DNA of 64,000 bases. It comes from Acidobacteriota bacterium (GTDB lineage: Bacteria > Acidobacteriota > Terriglobia > Terriglobales > Acidobacteriaceae). Below, in pieces: positions 48,653 to 57,527 of this stretch; position 1 is the stretch's first letter, and every line of letters begins with the position of its first letter. The position numbers and the translations under genes are program-made. The notes under the pieces were generated by a model, which saw only the letters and a list, made by a program, of their open reading frames with translations, searched no databases and was not told the DNA's origin. The stretch spans positions 62,001 to 126,000 of the forward strand of contig JAKAJO010000022.1 in NCBI GenBank assembly GCA_021813745.1. The letters are read 5' to 3'.

Positions 48653-49144
48653 CTAATAGTCAATTTTCTTTTCTGAAGCAATCCAGGCGGCAAAACTCTC
48701 CCACGCCTCGACCTGCAACAGTTGTGTCATGGGGAGTGCGCGCTGCAAGGGCGCCTTGCGCAACTCCTCGTAGAGAAACGCATCATCAAAGCCCGCTCGC
48801 GCGGCATCGGCAGCACTGCTGCCATAGAAGACGCAATCCAATCGAGCCCAATAGGATGCAGCAAGGCACATGGGACAGGGTTCACAGCTCGTATAGAGCG
48901 CGCAGCCCTCAAGCGTGAAGGTACGCAGCGATCTGCAGGCGGAACGGATTGCATTCACTTCGCCATGTGCAGTTGGGTCGTTGTCGGCAGTCACAGTATT
49001 CACACCTTCGCTCACAATCACACCATTGCGGACAATCACAGCAGCAAAAGGTCCTCCTCGTGCCGTGAGCACGTTTTGGGTCGCAAGTTCAATTGCCCGG
49101 CGTAGAAACTGAGGGTCTGGAATGCTCACTGTTCCTGCGCTCAC
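48653..49144 (-). CDS. Nucleoside/guanine deaminase of the CDA fold
   Basis: This 163-residue zinc deaminase has HGEVNAIRSACRSL (His and the proton-shuttling Glu) and SCEPCPMCLAASYWARLDCVFYG (two Cys ligands). The ending FDDAFLYEELRKAPLQRALPMTQL matches guanine deaminases of the GuaD type, distinct from the TadA encoded at 13234. It would turn guanine into xanthine for salvage or nitrogen supply. It is a single gene; an unrelated permease gene lies upstream on the same strand after 220 bp. Confidence 0.86.
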   Translation of the reverse strand: MSAGTVSIPDPQFLRRAIELATQNVLTARGGPFAAVIVRNGVIVSEGVNTVTADNDPTAHGEVNAIRSACRSLRTFTLEGCALYTSCEPCPMCLAASYWARLDCVFYGSSAADAARAGFDDAFLYEELRKAPLQRALPMTQLLQVEAWESFAAWIASEKKIDY

Positions 49145-49365
49145 GCTGCCTCCTCATCTGGCGAAATTTAGAACAGTATGTCACATGCGCCGCGTCACAA
49201 TTGCATCACGAAGCAGAACCCTTCATCCGCGATACGGTCTCGCTTGAAGACCACCGCAGCGCTCGTAGTTCGAGTGTGATCTTTTCCGCTTTGAGGCACT
49301 CTGAGCGTCGTGGCACGATCCTCAACTGTCGAAATGAAGTTGAAGCCATCCAGAGGCGAAGGCGC

Positions 49366-51843
49366 TTACTCTGCGCGTAAAGCTTGAACTGGATCCACAA
49401 CAGCGGCCTTACGAGCAGGCAAGTAACAGGCTACCCCTGCAATCATCAACACCACGATTGCAGCGACGCTGTACGTAAGGGGGTCTGCCGGTGGCACTTG
49501 AAAGAGAACTGACGCCATCATACGCATGGTCGCAAATGCAACTGCGACACCAGACACGACGCCTATGCCGGTGATCAACATGCCCTGGCGGACAAACATT
49601 CCGATCAGCGCCTCACGTTGCGCGCCCAATGCCATGCGGATGCCAATCTCACGGGTGCGCTGCGAAACGGCGTAGGCGATCACTCCATAGATGCCAATGA
49701 TGCCCAGCAGCAATGCCATGCCTCCTGCCACACAAAGAATGACAAGCATGAACGACGTGCGCGCCATCGATTTCGAGTACAGTGTGCCGAGGGTCGTCTG
49801 GTCTGCCAGAGGCAGTTCGGGATCGATGGCCCAGACTGCCTGTTGGATTTGCTGGCGAAATGCAGCCTCGCCAGCGCGCGGTGAACGAATGACAAAATTC
49901 ACGTAGCGCTGCACCATTTCCTTCTGCGTTTCAAAATTGTCCTGATACATGGGCCAGTAGACTGCTGTCGAGGGCGGCTTGTTGACTCCATCGTCATAGA
50001 CATTGGCTGCGACGCCAATGATTTGATGCCACGGATCGCTGGAACCCACATGGATAAATTTTCCGATTGCATTTCTGGGTGAGCCCCAGTACTCATTGGC
50101 GAAATTTTCAGAAATGATGGCGACCGGACGCTTTTGGAACTCTTCGTCCCAGGTGATCTCGCGACCGGCAATGAGAGGTGTGCCCATCGTGAAGAAGTAA
50201 CCCGGAGAAATAAACTTGAGACTCCGAATCGGCGCGAGCTCACCTTCCTGGTAGATATGATCCCTCGCGTAGACGGGGTCCATAGAATAATTTCCTGACA
50301 TGGGAACGGTTGTGGTGAGGCCAACTGACGAAACGCCTGCGATGGCTGCGAGTTGTGCTGCAATCGCCTGCTCTGTACGGAGCACTCGCTCCTTTTCCGT
50401 ATCGGGAATCTGCGTTTCCGGAATGTAAATGCTGAACGCTTCGATTGTCGTAGGATTCGAGAAACCTGGATCTACATGCGCCAGCGCGCGGAAAGTACGG
50501 AGCATGAGGCCGGAGCAGATGAGCAGAACCAATGCGAGCGCGACCTGCACAACAACGAGGACCTTGCGAGCGCGGTGGCGTTCGCGGCTTTGACTAAGCC
50601 CGCGCCCGCCTTCTCTCAGACCGGTGCTGGCAGAAACGCCGGAGTATTTGACCACCGGAATCATTCCGATGACCAGGCTGACGAAGACGGCGAGGCCAAG
50701 CGTGAAGAGTAGCACCGGAACATTGATACCAATCTCACTCAGGCGAGGCAGACCAATCGGCGCAGAAGTGACAAGGACCCGCAGCGCACCATAAGCCAGA
50801 GCCAGCCCGATGAGGCTTCCTGCAAAGCCGAGGGTGAGGCTTTCCACCAGCAAACCCATCATGATGTCTCTGCGGTCAGCGCCAAGCGCAGATCGGATTG
50901 CGAGTTCTTGGCGACGCGATTCAACACGAACCAGCAGTAAATTGGCCACATTGGCGCAAGCCACAAGTAAAACGATGGCGATTGAGCCCATCAGAACCCA
51001 GAGAATCTTACCGATATCGCCAACCACATCTTTCTTGAGCGGATGAATATCCGGCACAAGGTGCGCTTTGTTGAAGACCTCCGCGCTGAAGCCTTCCGGC
51101 GGAGGAAAGCTTCGAATGGCGATGGGGATTAGGCGGGTAAGGTCCGTATTGGCTTGCTGCAGACTGACGCCGGGCTTAAGGCGAGCGAGGCTTTGGTAGC
51201 TGAAGGCCCCGAGTTTGGTCTTGCTGCGATCAAGCTGCATTGGAAGCACGAGGTCAGTGTCTTTGTAATCCAGGAACCTGAAGTTCTGGGGCAGGACTCC
51301 AATGATCTCTCTCGCGGTGCCATCGAGGGTGATGGAGCGTCCAATGACACTCTTGTCGCCACCAAAGTGACGTTGCCAATAGCCATACGTGAGAAGAGCT
51401 GTCTTCGCCGCGTTGGGCTGATCGTCTTGCCGTGTGAAGAGACGGCCCAGTTCCGGCTTGACGCCGAGAAGCGGCAGAACCGCATCGGTTACATCGATGC
51501 CCTGTACATGTTCCGGCTGAGCGGTGCCAGTGAGGCTGTAGGCATCACCCTTGTACATTCCGATGTCCGCAAGCGTCGTGCTCTGTTCGCGGTAAATGAA
51601 GTAAAGAAATGGCGCCATGGTGAGGTTGGGAATATTGACGCCGGCAGCGCTGTTCCACACCCCGATGAGTTGCTCAGGATCAGGATAGGAAAGGGGTTTA
51701 AGAAGCACTCCGTTGACAACGCTGAAGACGACTGCGTTGGCACCGATGCCAATCGCAAGAGTAAGCAACGTCACACAGGTAAAGAGCGGAGCGCGGGCAA
51801 GCCGGCGGGAGACCTGCTTCAATGGGTCAATAACAAGAGTCAT
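49366..51843 (-). CDS. ADOP-type ABC transporter permease (MacB/FtsX)
   Basis: This 825-residue inner-membrane protein has two FtsX units. The order is an N-terminal helix LFTCVTLLTLAIGIGANAVVFSV, a periplasmic MacB-PCD region (about 50-245), three helices (about 275-400), a second helix LVVVQVALALVLLICSGLML, another periplasmic region, and three final helices, with the typical TREIGIRMALGAQREAL motif. Permeases of this length with duplicated units are greatly expanded in Acidobacteriota. They are thought to serve export or envelope processes with a separate ATPase. No ATPase gene is adjacent and no PadR-type regulator precedes it, so its partner must be encoded elsewhere. Confidence 0.9.
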   Translation of the reverse strand: MTLVIDPLKQVSRRLARAPLFTCVTLLTLAIGIGANAVVFSVVNGVLLKPLSYPDPEQLIGVWNSAAGVNIPNLTMAPFLYFIYREQSTTLADIGMYKGDAYSLTGTAQPEHVQGIDVTDAVLPLLGVKPELGRLFTRQDDQPNAAKTALLTYGYWQRHFGGDKSVIGRSITLDGTAREIIGVLPQNFRFLDYKDTDLVLPMQLDRSKTKLGAFSYQSLARLKPGVSLQQANTDLTRLIPIAIRSFPPPEGFSAEVFNKAHLVPDIHPLKKDVVGDIGKILWVLMGSIAIVLLVACANVANLLLVRVESRRQELAIRSALGADRRDIMMGLLVESLTLGFAGSLIGLALAYGALRVLVTSAPIGLPRLSEIGINVPVLLFTLGLAVFVSLVIGMIPVVKYSGVSASTGLREGGRGLSQSRERHRARKVLVVVQVALALVLLICSGLMLRTFRALAHVDPGFSNPTTIEAFSIYIPETQIPDTEKERVLRTEQAIAAQLAAIAGVSSVGLTTTVPMSGNYSMDPVYARDHIYQEGELAPIRSLKFISPGYFFTMGTPLIAGREITWDEEFQKRPVAIISENFANEYWGSPRNAIGKFIHVGSSDPWHQIIGVAANVYDDGVNKPPSTAVYWPMYQDNFETQKEMVQRYVNFVIRSPRAGEAAFRQQIQQAVWAIDPELPLADQTTLGTLYSKSMARTSFMLVILCVAGGMALLLGIIGIYGVIAYAVSQRTREIGIRMALGAQREALIGMFVRQGMLITGIGVVSGVAVAFATMRMMASVLFQVPPADPLTYSVAAIVVLMIAGVACYLPARKAAVVDPVQALRAE

Positions 51844-52521
51844 CCAAAGCCTCCTCGTGCTCTAAGAAAAGTGTTGGGATCGCCGCACAAAAACGGCTCA
51901 ACCGCTGAGAAAAGCGTGGGCCGAGCAGCATCCAGCTGTCTCATCGCACTGCAATTCCGAGCGCTTCATGGGTCCAGATGGAGCGCGAACGGGACACAGA
52001 GTTTTCGAATTGCCGGCCGGTATCCGAAAGAACAATCCCTCACTGCGCCTGATCCTGGCTCTTCACACTGATTTACGCAAGCACGAGGAAAAAGTTCACG
52101 CGAGCCTTTTGCCAGCAACGCCCGATGAATATAGCGCCGGTTAGTTTGGCGCTCGCGCTCCGCAAAGAGTTTCCGCCTACGTGCGAACTCGGCTGCGCAG
52201 CGGTCTTACCGATGAGTGAGTCGCGTAAAATGACCAACCCGGGAGTCACAAAAGCACGAGACGGACTGGAGTCAGATCTGGATACGCGGTGAATGAGTGA
52301 ATGCAGAGACTGACAAAAACTTCGTGCCTCGGCTCTTTGTAAGTCCTCCGCCCAGAAAAGCACATTTTCTCCGCGCTATCGCACGCCGCTCGGGGTCGGG
52401 CTTTTGAGAGAATTTGGCGCGCTACTGCGCAAAGAAGCGAAATTCTCTGCACATCATAGCTTCCGCAAAATCTTCTATTATTTGGATTTATATGCGAGTC
52501 GATCAGGCGGGAAGAGTCTGG
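51844..52521. other. 678-bp region without a recognised gene
   Basis: It lies between the ADOP permease start and the 3' end of tRNA-Ser. Only short frames without family resemblance are present. A nested imperfect hairpin is visible: 52407-52415 pairs with 52440-52448 (AGAGAATTT with AAATTCTCT), with an inner GCGC/GCGC pair at 52417-52420 and 52427-52430. On the minus strand it lies 74 bp past the tRNA and may act in its termination. The rest is unexplained and could hold a short RNA. Confidence 0.45.
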
Positions 52522-52611
52522 CGGAGAGAGGGGGATTCGAACCCCCGATAGAGCTTTTGACCCTATAACGGTTTAGCAAACCGCCGCCTTCAGCCACTCG
52601 GCCATCTCTCC
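52522..52611 (-). tRNA. tRNA-Ser (anticodon GCU)
   Basis: The 90-base gene folds into a standard class II tRNA. The acceptor arm is GGAGAGA/TCTCTCC with discriminator G at 52522, the D-arm begins GGCCGAGTGGCTGAAGGC, and the anticodon GCT lies at 52577-52575 within GGTTTGCTAAACC. A long variable arm and GGGGGTTCGAATCCCCC as the T-arm complete it. The CCA end is not encoded. GCU reads AGC and AGU serine codons. The identity is secure. Confidence 0.97.
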
Positions 52612-52623
52612 GGGTCTATGCGG

Positions 52624-52632
52624 ATTCTACCA
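52624..52632 (-). promoter_or_regulatory. Extended -10 promoter of tRNA-Ser
   Basis: On the minus strand TGGTAGAAT (52632-52624) is an extended -10 element (TG-N-TAGAAT). It lies 12 bases upstream of the tRNA 5' end at 52611, so transcription would begin about six bases before the mature tRNA. No good -35 box is seen. Confidence 0.55.
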
Positions 52633-52777
52633 GAAAACATGCGTGCTGGTATTTCCCCTTTGGCTCAGCGCTTTGAATGAGGTTGCTCATGAGTCACTGG
52701 CGAGCGTGGGGTATGCAGGCGGCAGCGCTCTGCGGGTCTACTTGGATGAGCTGCGCAAAATTGGTAGATTCACTCTC

Positions 52778-54118
52778 ATGCCTCGCTTCCCTGCCGGTTC
52801 GGCCACGCGCAAGCTTCGTCTGTTGCCCCTGATTGCCGCCACGTACTTCATGGTGGCAGGTGGGCCGTATGGCATAGAGGACATCCTGGGGGGTGCAGGC
52901 TACAAGTGGGCCTTAGTGATTCTTATGCTGCTGCCGCTGGTTTGGAGCTTGCCAACGGCACTGATGATCGGCGAATTGGCGAGCGCCTTACCCGCGGATG
53001 GTGGTTATTACGTGTGGGTGCGACGCGCGCTGGGCCCATTCTGGGGATTTCAGGAAGCATGGCTCTCGCTGACGGCGAGCATCTTCGATATGGCCATCTA
53101 CCCGGCCATCTTTGTTCTCTATTTCAGCCAGCTGCACAGCTCGCTCACCGTGGGATGGCGGGATTACGGATGGTCTCTGGCGGTAGTAGCTTTGTCGTGC
53201 CTGTGGAACCTGCGCGGAGCGCCTGCGGTCGGCGAGGGATCAGAGGGGCTCTTTGTGGCCTTGTTGGCGCCGTTTGCGGTGTTTGTGGCTTTGGGGCTCT
53301 GGCACGGTTTCACGATGCATCCCGCAATCCAATGGGGGCGCAGCAACGCAGCAGGTGGGCTATCAACCGCAGTGCTGGTGGCCATGTGGAACTTCATGGG
53401 GTGGGATAACGCATCGACAGTGGCCGCTGAAGTTGAGAATCCCCAGCGGAACTATCCGCGCGCGATGGTGATCGCGGCTGCGCTGGCGGCCGTCACATAC
53501 ATTCTGCCGCTGCTTGCGTTGGCCTTGAGTGGGCTTTCCGTGGCGAGCTTTTCTACGGGCGACTGGGCAGGAGCGGCAACCGTGCTCGGTGGTCCCGTGC
53601 TGGGGCTCGCGGTGGTGGTCGGCGGCGTCATCTGCGGCGTGGGCATGTTCAACGCGCTGATGATGAGCTATACACGCCTGCCAATGGCGATGGCGGAAGA
53701 TGGACTGTTGCCTGCCGCCCTCGCGCGGCGCAACCGCTACGGCGTGCCGTGGGTCAGCGTGCTGGTCTGCGGCGCTGGCTGGGCGCTGGCGCTGCAACTG
53801 CCCTTCGAGAGGCTGATTTCAATTGACCTGATTCTCTATGGATCAAGCCTGCTGCTGGAGTTTCTCGCGCTGATTGCTCTGCGAATGCGCGAACCGCAAC
53901 TGCAACGGCCGTTCAAAGCGGGCAATATGGCGATGGCTTGTCTTCTGGGTGTGGGACCGGCTGCGCTGATTGGGTATGCGCTCTATGCGACGCGCCATGA
54001 AAAGCTGATGGGTTCGGTACCGGCCATCGGCTTTGCCGCAGCAGTGGCGCTGGTCGGACCGCTGGCATATTGGGCGGTTGAGGCACGGCGCCGCGCAGCA
54101 GACAGGCGCCTGGGCTGA
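52778..54118 (+). CDS. APC-superfamily amino-acid permease
   Basis: This 446-residue protein has 12 predicted helices. Family features are the first helix LIAATYFMVAGGPYGIEDIL (unwound Gly-rich substrate site), LPADGGYYVWVRRALGPFWG after helix 2, and AMWNFMGWDNASTVAAEVENPQRNYPRA in the middle. It resembles amino acid/polyamine antiporters and permeases without a clear substrate. The start is uncertain: ATG 52778 fits the family, while the frame is open to 52643. The earlier start would place translation beside the divergent tRNA promoter. Confidence 0.88.
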   Translation: MPRFPAGSATRKLRLLPLIAATYFMVAGGPYGIEDILGGAGYKWALVILMLLPLVWSLPTALMIGELASALPADGGYYVWVRRALGPFWGFQEAWLSLTASIFDMAIYPAIFVLYFSQLHSSLTVGWRDYGWSLAVVALSCLWNLRGAPAVGEGSEGLFVALLAPFAVFVALGLWHGFTMHPAIQWGRSNAAGGLSTAVLVAMWNFMGWDNASTVAAEVENPQRNYPRAMVIAAALAAVTYILPLLALALSGLSVASFSTGDWAGAATVLGGPVLGLAVVVGGVICGVGMFNALMMSYTRLPMAMAEDGLLPAALARRNRYGVPWVSVLVCGAGWALALQLPFERLISIDLILYGSSLLLEFLALIALRMREPQLQRPFKAGNMAMACLLGVGPAALIGYALYATRHEKLMGSVPAIGFAAAVALVGPLAYWAVEARRRAADRRLG

Positions 54119-54182
54119 ACGGAGCCAGAACATCCAAGGGCCGCACTGCGCGCGATGCAGCCCTCGGATAAAACACCAGCGT

Positions 54183-54728
54183 CTATTTGGCCGCAGCGTT
54201 CCGAGCCTTGTTTTCTTCAAAGGCTTTGGCCGTGCGCACAACATGATCACGGGCATAGGCTGCATCGTGCCAGCCCTTCACCTCAACGCGCTTACCCTCG
54301 AGATCCTTGTAGATCGAAAAGAAGTGCGTGATCTCCTTCAGCAGGTGCGGATAGATGTCGGTGTAGTTCCACACATTCGCGTAGCGCGGATTGTTCTTCC
54401 CTACGGCAAGGACCTTTTCATCAAGGGTGCCCTGATCGAGCATCTCCAAAAGACCAATCGGGCGCACCTCCTGCACGCAACCGGGGAAGCTGGGACCGGG
54501 AACGAGCACAAGCACGTCGAGCGGGTCACCATCGTCGCTGAGCGTGGATGGAATGAAGCCGTAGTCACCGGGATAATGAACCGGGGAATGCAGATTGCGA
54601 TCGAGCTTGAAGACGTGAAGCTGCTTGTCGTACTCAAGCTTGTTGGTCGCGTCTTTGGGAATCTCAATCACCGCCCGGAAGACTTCGGGGGAGCGATCTC
54701 CGATTGGCAATTCAAGATAGTTGACCAT
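54183..54728 (-). CDS. ppa: Inorganic pyrophosphatase, family I
   Basis: This soluble enzyme splits pyrophosphate to phosphate and pulls biosynthetic reactions forward. The signature DGDPLDVLVL with three metal-binding Asp residues lies near residue 65-75. Other family blocks are VIEIPKDATNKLEYDKQL, YPGDYGFIPST and the Lys/Tyr cluster ITHFFSIYKDLEGKRVEVKGW. Length 181 is normal from ATG 54728; a GAGGAGG ribosome site is 12 bases upstream, somewhat far. The longer frame to 54809 adds non-conserved residues. Confidence 0.95.
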   Translation of the reverse strand: MVNYLELPIGDRSPEVFRAVIEIPKDATNKLEYDKQLHVFKLDRNLHSPVHYPGDYGFIPSTLSDDGDPLDVLVLVPGPSFPGCVQEVRPIGLLEMLDQGTLDEKVLAVGKNNPRYANVWNYTDIYPHLLKEITHFFSIYKDLEGKRVEVKGWHDAAYARDHVVRTAKAFEENKARNAAAK

Positions 54729-54934
54729 ATTGTTGTAACGCCTCCTCGAGTGCGTGCTGGGGTTGAAAACGCTCACTCCGGGTTGCCCCATAAAGCGGAA
54801 GATGAGCAAGCAGTGTCTTGACCGAGTGTTTCACGGCAAGCGTGGATGATGGAAGCCGCAGCGGAGGGGTAATCCGGCGGTCAACCGGAGCATCAGCACT
54901 AAACGAGCTCGGCCCCGGACTACTATAATCACCA

Positions 54935-55183
54935 ATGATGAAGGCACATGTCTATGTCACTTTGAAGTCCTCCGTTCTGGATCCGCAAGGACAGACGATC
55001 CAAAATGCCCTGCGGAAGCTTGGTTTCTCTGGTGTGGAAGCCGTACGACAAGGGAAGTATTTCGTTTTATCCCTTGCAGAAGGGCTGACCCCTGAGGCCG
55101 CCGGAACCGAAGTGGAACGCATCGCGCGCGAGGTTCTGACGAACCCAGTCATCGAGGAATTTACATACCGCATTGAGGAATAA
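54935..55183 (+). CDS. purS: Phosphoribosylformylglycinamidine synthase subunit PurS
   Basis: This is the small subunit that joins PurL and PurQ in the multi-subunit FGAM synthase of purine synthesis. The 82-residue protein matches throughout: HVYVTLKSSVLDPQGQTIQN, ALRKLGFSGVEAVRQGKYFVL and the end NPVIEEFTYRIEE. purQ and purL are not adjacent, which is unusual since purS commonly precedes purQ; they must be elsewhere. glmS starts about 100 bp downstream. Confidence 0.93.
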   Translation: MMKAHVYVTLKSSVLDPQGQTIQNALRKLGFSGVEAVRQGKYFVLSLAEGLTPEAAGTEVERIAREVLTNPVIEEFTYRIEE

Positions 55184-55286
55184 GGACCAACGTTGCGGGT
55201 TGCATCGCAGCATTCCTAAGTTCAGAACTGTGGCTGGAAGCTACGAGGTCGCGGACCAAACCTTGACGCTCGCATAGAATCTTTCT

Positions 55287-57170
55287 ATGTGCGGAATCGT
55301 CGGTTATGTAGGTCCCAAGAAGGTGGTCCCTGTCATTCTTGAGGGACTCAGGCGCCTGGAGTATCGCGGGTACGACTCAGCGGGTATTGCCGTGGGCAGT
55401 CCTGACCGGCCAACGCTGGAGGTAAGGCGCGCCCCAAGCAAGCTGCACAACCTGGAAGAGGCTCTCAAAGAGCGCCCGCTAGACGGGACGTTTGGCATTG
55501 GCCACACGCGGTGGGCCACACACGGGCGGCCCACGGAAGAAAACGCGCATCCGCATCGCGACTGCACGGGGCGGATCGTGGTTGTCCACAACGGTATCGT
55601 GGAGAACTACCTGGAGCTGAAGCGCGAGCTGACGGCCAAGGGACACAAATTCGTCACCGAGACTGACACCGAGATCATTGCTCACCTCATCGAACAGGTT
55701 CAGAAAGAAGCGGAAGCAGCGGGCACACCGGTAACACTGGAAGTGGCGGTACGCCGCGCTGTCAAGCAACTCACGGGTGCCTTTGCGTTGGGCGTTCTCT
55801 CCGCTGCCGAGCCGGACAAAATTGTCGCCGCTCGCTCGGGGCCGCCGGTGGTGATTGGCGTGGGTCAAGGCGAATGCTTTGTCGCGTCGGACGTGCCGGG
55901 CATTCTGCATCACACCCGCGACCTCTACTTCCTCGCCGATGGCGACATGGCCATCCTGACAAAGGCGGGCGTAGAACTGACCGACTTCGACGGCAAACCT
56001 ATCCAGCGGGCCATCACACACATCCAGTGGGATCCGATCCAGGCGGAAAAGGGTGGCTACAAGCACTTCATGCTGAAGGAAATCTGGGAGCAGCCGCGGG
56101 CGATTCGTGATACCTCGCTGGGCCGTGTCTCGCTCGACTCGGGCAAAGTTTTCCTGGGTGAGATCGAGATTAGTGACGCGGAACTGGCCGCGGCACAGAG
56201 CATCAACATCGCGGCCTGCGGAACCAGCTGGCATGCGGCGCTGGCAGGCAAGTACATGATCGAGCGCCTGGCGCGACTGCCGGTGGATGTGGACTATGCG
56301 AGCGAGTACCGCTACCGCGATCCGATTGCTGGGCCGGAGGCGCTGGGGCTGCTCATCACGCAGTCGGGCGAGACAGCCGACACTTTGGCGGCACAGCGCG
56401 AGATGAAGAATCTGGGCTCGAAGACCGTAGCCATCTGCAACGTGGTGGGAGCCATGGTGGCGCGCGAAGCACACGGCGCTATTTACACCCATGCGGGCCC
56501 GGAGATTGGCGTCGCTTCAACGAAAGCTTTCACTTCGCAGCTTACGGCGCTCTTCCTGTTGGCGATGAAGATGGGCCAGTTGCGCGGCAAACTGGATCGC
56601 GATCAGGCAATTGCGCTGATGGAAGAACTGGGTCGAGTACCGGCAAAGATTGAAGAAGTGTTGCGCGATCGCTCGGCGCAATGCGAGCAGCTGGCGAAAG
56701 AATTCGCAAATGCGCGCGACTTCCTCTATCTGGGACGGGGCATTCATTTCCCAATTGCGCTGGAAGGCGCGCTCAAACTCAAGGAAATTTCCTACATTCA
56801 CGCGGAAGGCTATCCGGCGGGCGAGATGAAGCACGGGCCCAATGCGCTGATTGATGAGTCGTTGCCAGTGGTGGTGCTCGCAACGCGCGATGAGACCGAC
56901 CCTTCATCGAAGTTGCGCTATGAAAAGACGCTCTCGAATATCCAGGAAGTCACGGCGCGCAGCGGGCGCGTGATTGCCATCGCGACAGAAGGAGATACGA
57001 CGATAGGCGGTCTCGTGGAGCACGTGATCCACGTGCCCCATACGATTGAGCTTCTTTCGCCGCTGATTGAGATTGTGCCGCTGCAGTTGCTGGCTTACTA
57101 CATTGCCGTGCGACGCGGTTGCGATGTCGACCAGCCAAGGAATCTCGCGAAGTCCGTCACCGTGGAATAG
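55287..57170 (+). CDS. glmS: Glutamine--fructose-6-phosphate aminotransferase
   Basis: This enzyme makes glucosamine-6-phosphate from fructose-6-phosphate and glutamine for cell-wall and LPS synthesis. The 627-residue protein has Cys2 as the glutaminase nucleophile ([13 protein letters not shown]), [15 protein letters not shown], two SIS domains (about 300-430 and 470-610) with [19 protein letters not shown] and [14 protein letters not shown], and ends [14 protein letters not shown]. That last segment is the nearly invariant one recognised at DNA level by TnsD proteins. The gene is complete and followed 25 bp after its stop by the end of a Tn7-like element, leaving the coding sequence intact. 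No glmS ribozyme is visible in the 100 bp upstream. Confidence 0.97.
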   Translation: MCGIVGYVGPKKVVPVILEGLRRLEYRGYDSAGIAVGSPDRPTLEVRRAPSKLHNLEEALKERPLDGTFGIGHTRWATHGRPTEENAHPHRDCTGRIVVVHNGIVENYLELKRELTAKGHKFVTETDTEIIAHLIEQVQKEAEAAGTPVTLEVAVRRAVKQLTGAFALGVLSAAEPDKIVAARSGPPVVIGVGQGECFVASDVPGILHHTRDLYFLADGDMAILTKAGVELTDFDGKPIQRAITHIQWDPIQAEKGGYKHFMLKEIWEQPRAIRDTSLGRVSLDSGKVFLGEIEISDAELAAAQSINIAACGTSWHAALAGKYMIERLARLPVDVDYASEYRYRDPIAGPEALGLLITQSGETADTLAAQREMKNLGSKTVAICNVVGAMVAREAHGAIYTHAGPEIGVASTKAFTSQLTALFLLAMKMGQLRGKLDRDQAIALMEELGRVPAKIEEVLRDRSAQCEQLAKEFANARDFLYLGRGIHFPIALEGALKLKEISYIHAEGYPAGEMKHGPNALIDESLPVVVLATRDETDPSSKLRYEKTLSNIQEVTARSGRVIAIATEGDTTIGGLVEHVIHVPHTIELLSPLIEIVPLQLLAYYIAVRRGCDVDQPRNLAKSVTVE

Positions 57171-57195
57171 ACGAACACTGAACGGGCCTCACCCC
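57120..57195 (+). other. attTn7-type target site (3' end of glmS and downstream 25 bp)
   Basis: The final codons of glmS encode [15 protein letters not shown], the conserved stretch bound by TnsD in Tn7. The insertion point is 25 bp past the TAG at 57168-57170, the same place used by Tn7 in enterics. The five bases ACCCC at 57191-57195 immediately before the element are the expected position of the 5-bp target duplication; the second copy is outside the window and cannot be checked. Confidence 0.72.
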
Positions 57196-57260
57196 TGTCT
57201 GCGTATAAAAATGTTTGTACATCGATAAAATAGTCTGGACATGAATAAAATAGTTTGGAC
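57196..57260 (+). repeat. Transposon end with three tandem TnsB-like binding repeats
   Basis: The element starts TGTCTGCG at 57196. Three 20-bp units abut exactly: 57201-57220, 57221-57240 and 57241-57260. The second and third differ at three positions only and share ATAAAATAGT.TGGAC; the first is more diverged (TATAAAAATGTTTGTAC). The pattern resembles the TnsB sites of Tn7 (for example GACAGAATAGTTGTAAACT), and like Tn7 the terminal dinucleotide is TG. A fragment ACATGAA of a fourth unit follows at 57260-57266. Confidence 0.78.
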
Positions 57261-57527
57261 ATGAAGCGTCGAGGTGTTGCCCTGTAGGGGGTGCTTGGTT
57301 CCTCAACTGACCGATGCCTCACCTCCAAATGAAGTCTGCAGGACATTTGCATAAGTCGGAGTTCGAGGCCGATTGCGCCAACCAGCCTCACCGTTTCGTA
57401 GTGCTTGATTAGCGAGACCAAACAAGATCACGTCCCCGAGCGGGTAAGCCGCTTTAGTCTCCGGCAGCTCCGCGAGATGTATGGCTGCGCGACGATTGGT
57501 AGGGCAACAAAACGGTTGACGCACATG
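57261..57527. other. Sub-terminal region of the transposon, no convincing gene
   Basis: This 267-bp stretch lies between the TnsB-like repeats and the first cargo gene. A 73-codon minus-strand frame (57303-57524) starting MRQPFCCPTNRRAAIHLAEL follows three bases after the cargo gene stop, but it has no recognisable family and no ribosome site, so I do not call it. More distant binding repeats were looked for and not clearly found. Confidence 0.4.

Noticed and set aside
55187-55286. glmS ribozyme
   Set aside because: The 100 bp upstream of glmS are too short for the ribozyme and show no core pairing; this ribozyme is mainly found in Firmicutes.
57201-57260. CRISPR array
   Set aside because: The 20-bp units abut without spacers, are too short and degenerate, and sit at a transposon end.
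57303-57524. 73-codon minus-strand frame after the coiled-coil cargo gene
   Set aside because: No family resemblance and no ribosome site; lies next to the transposon end where binding sites are expected.
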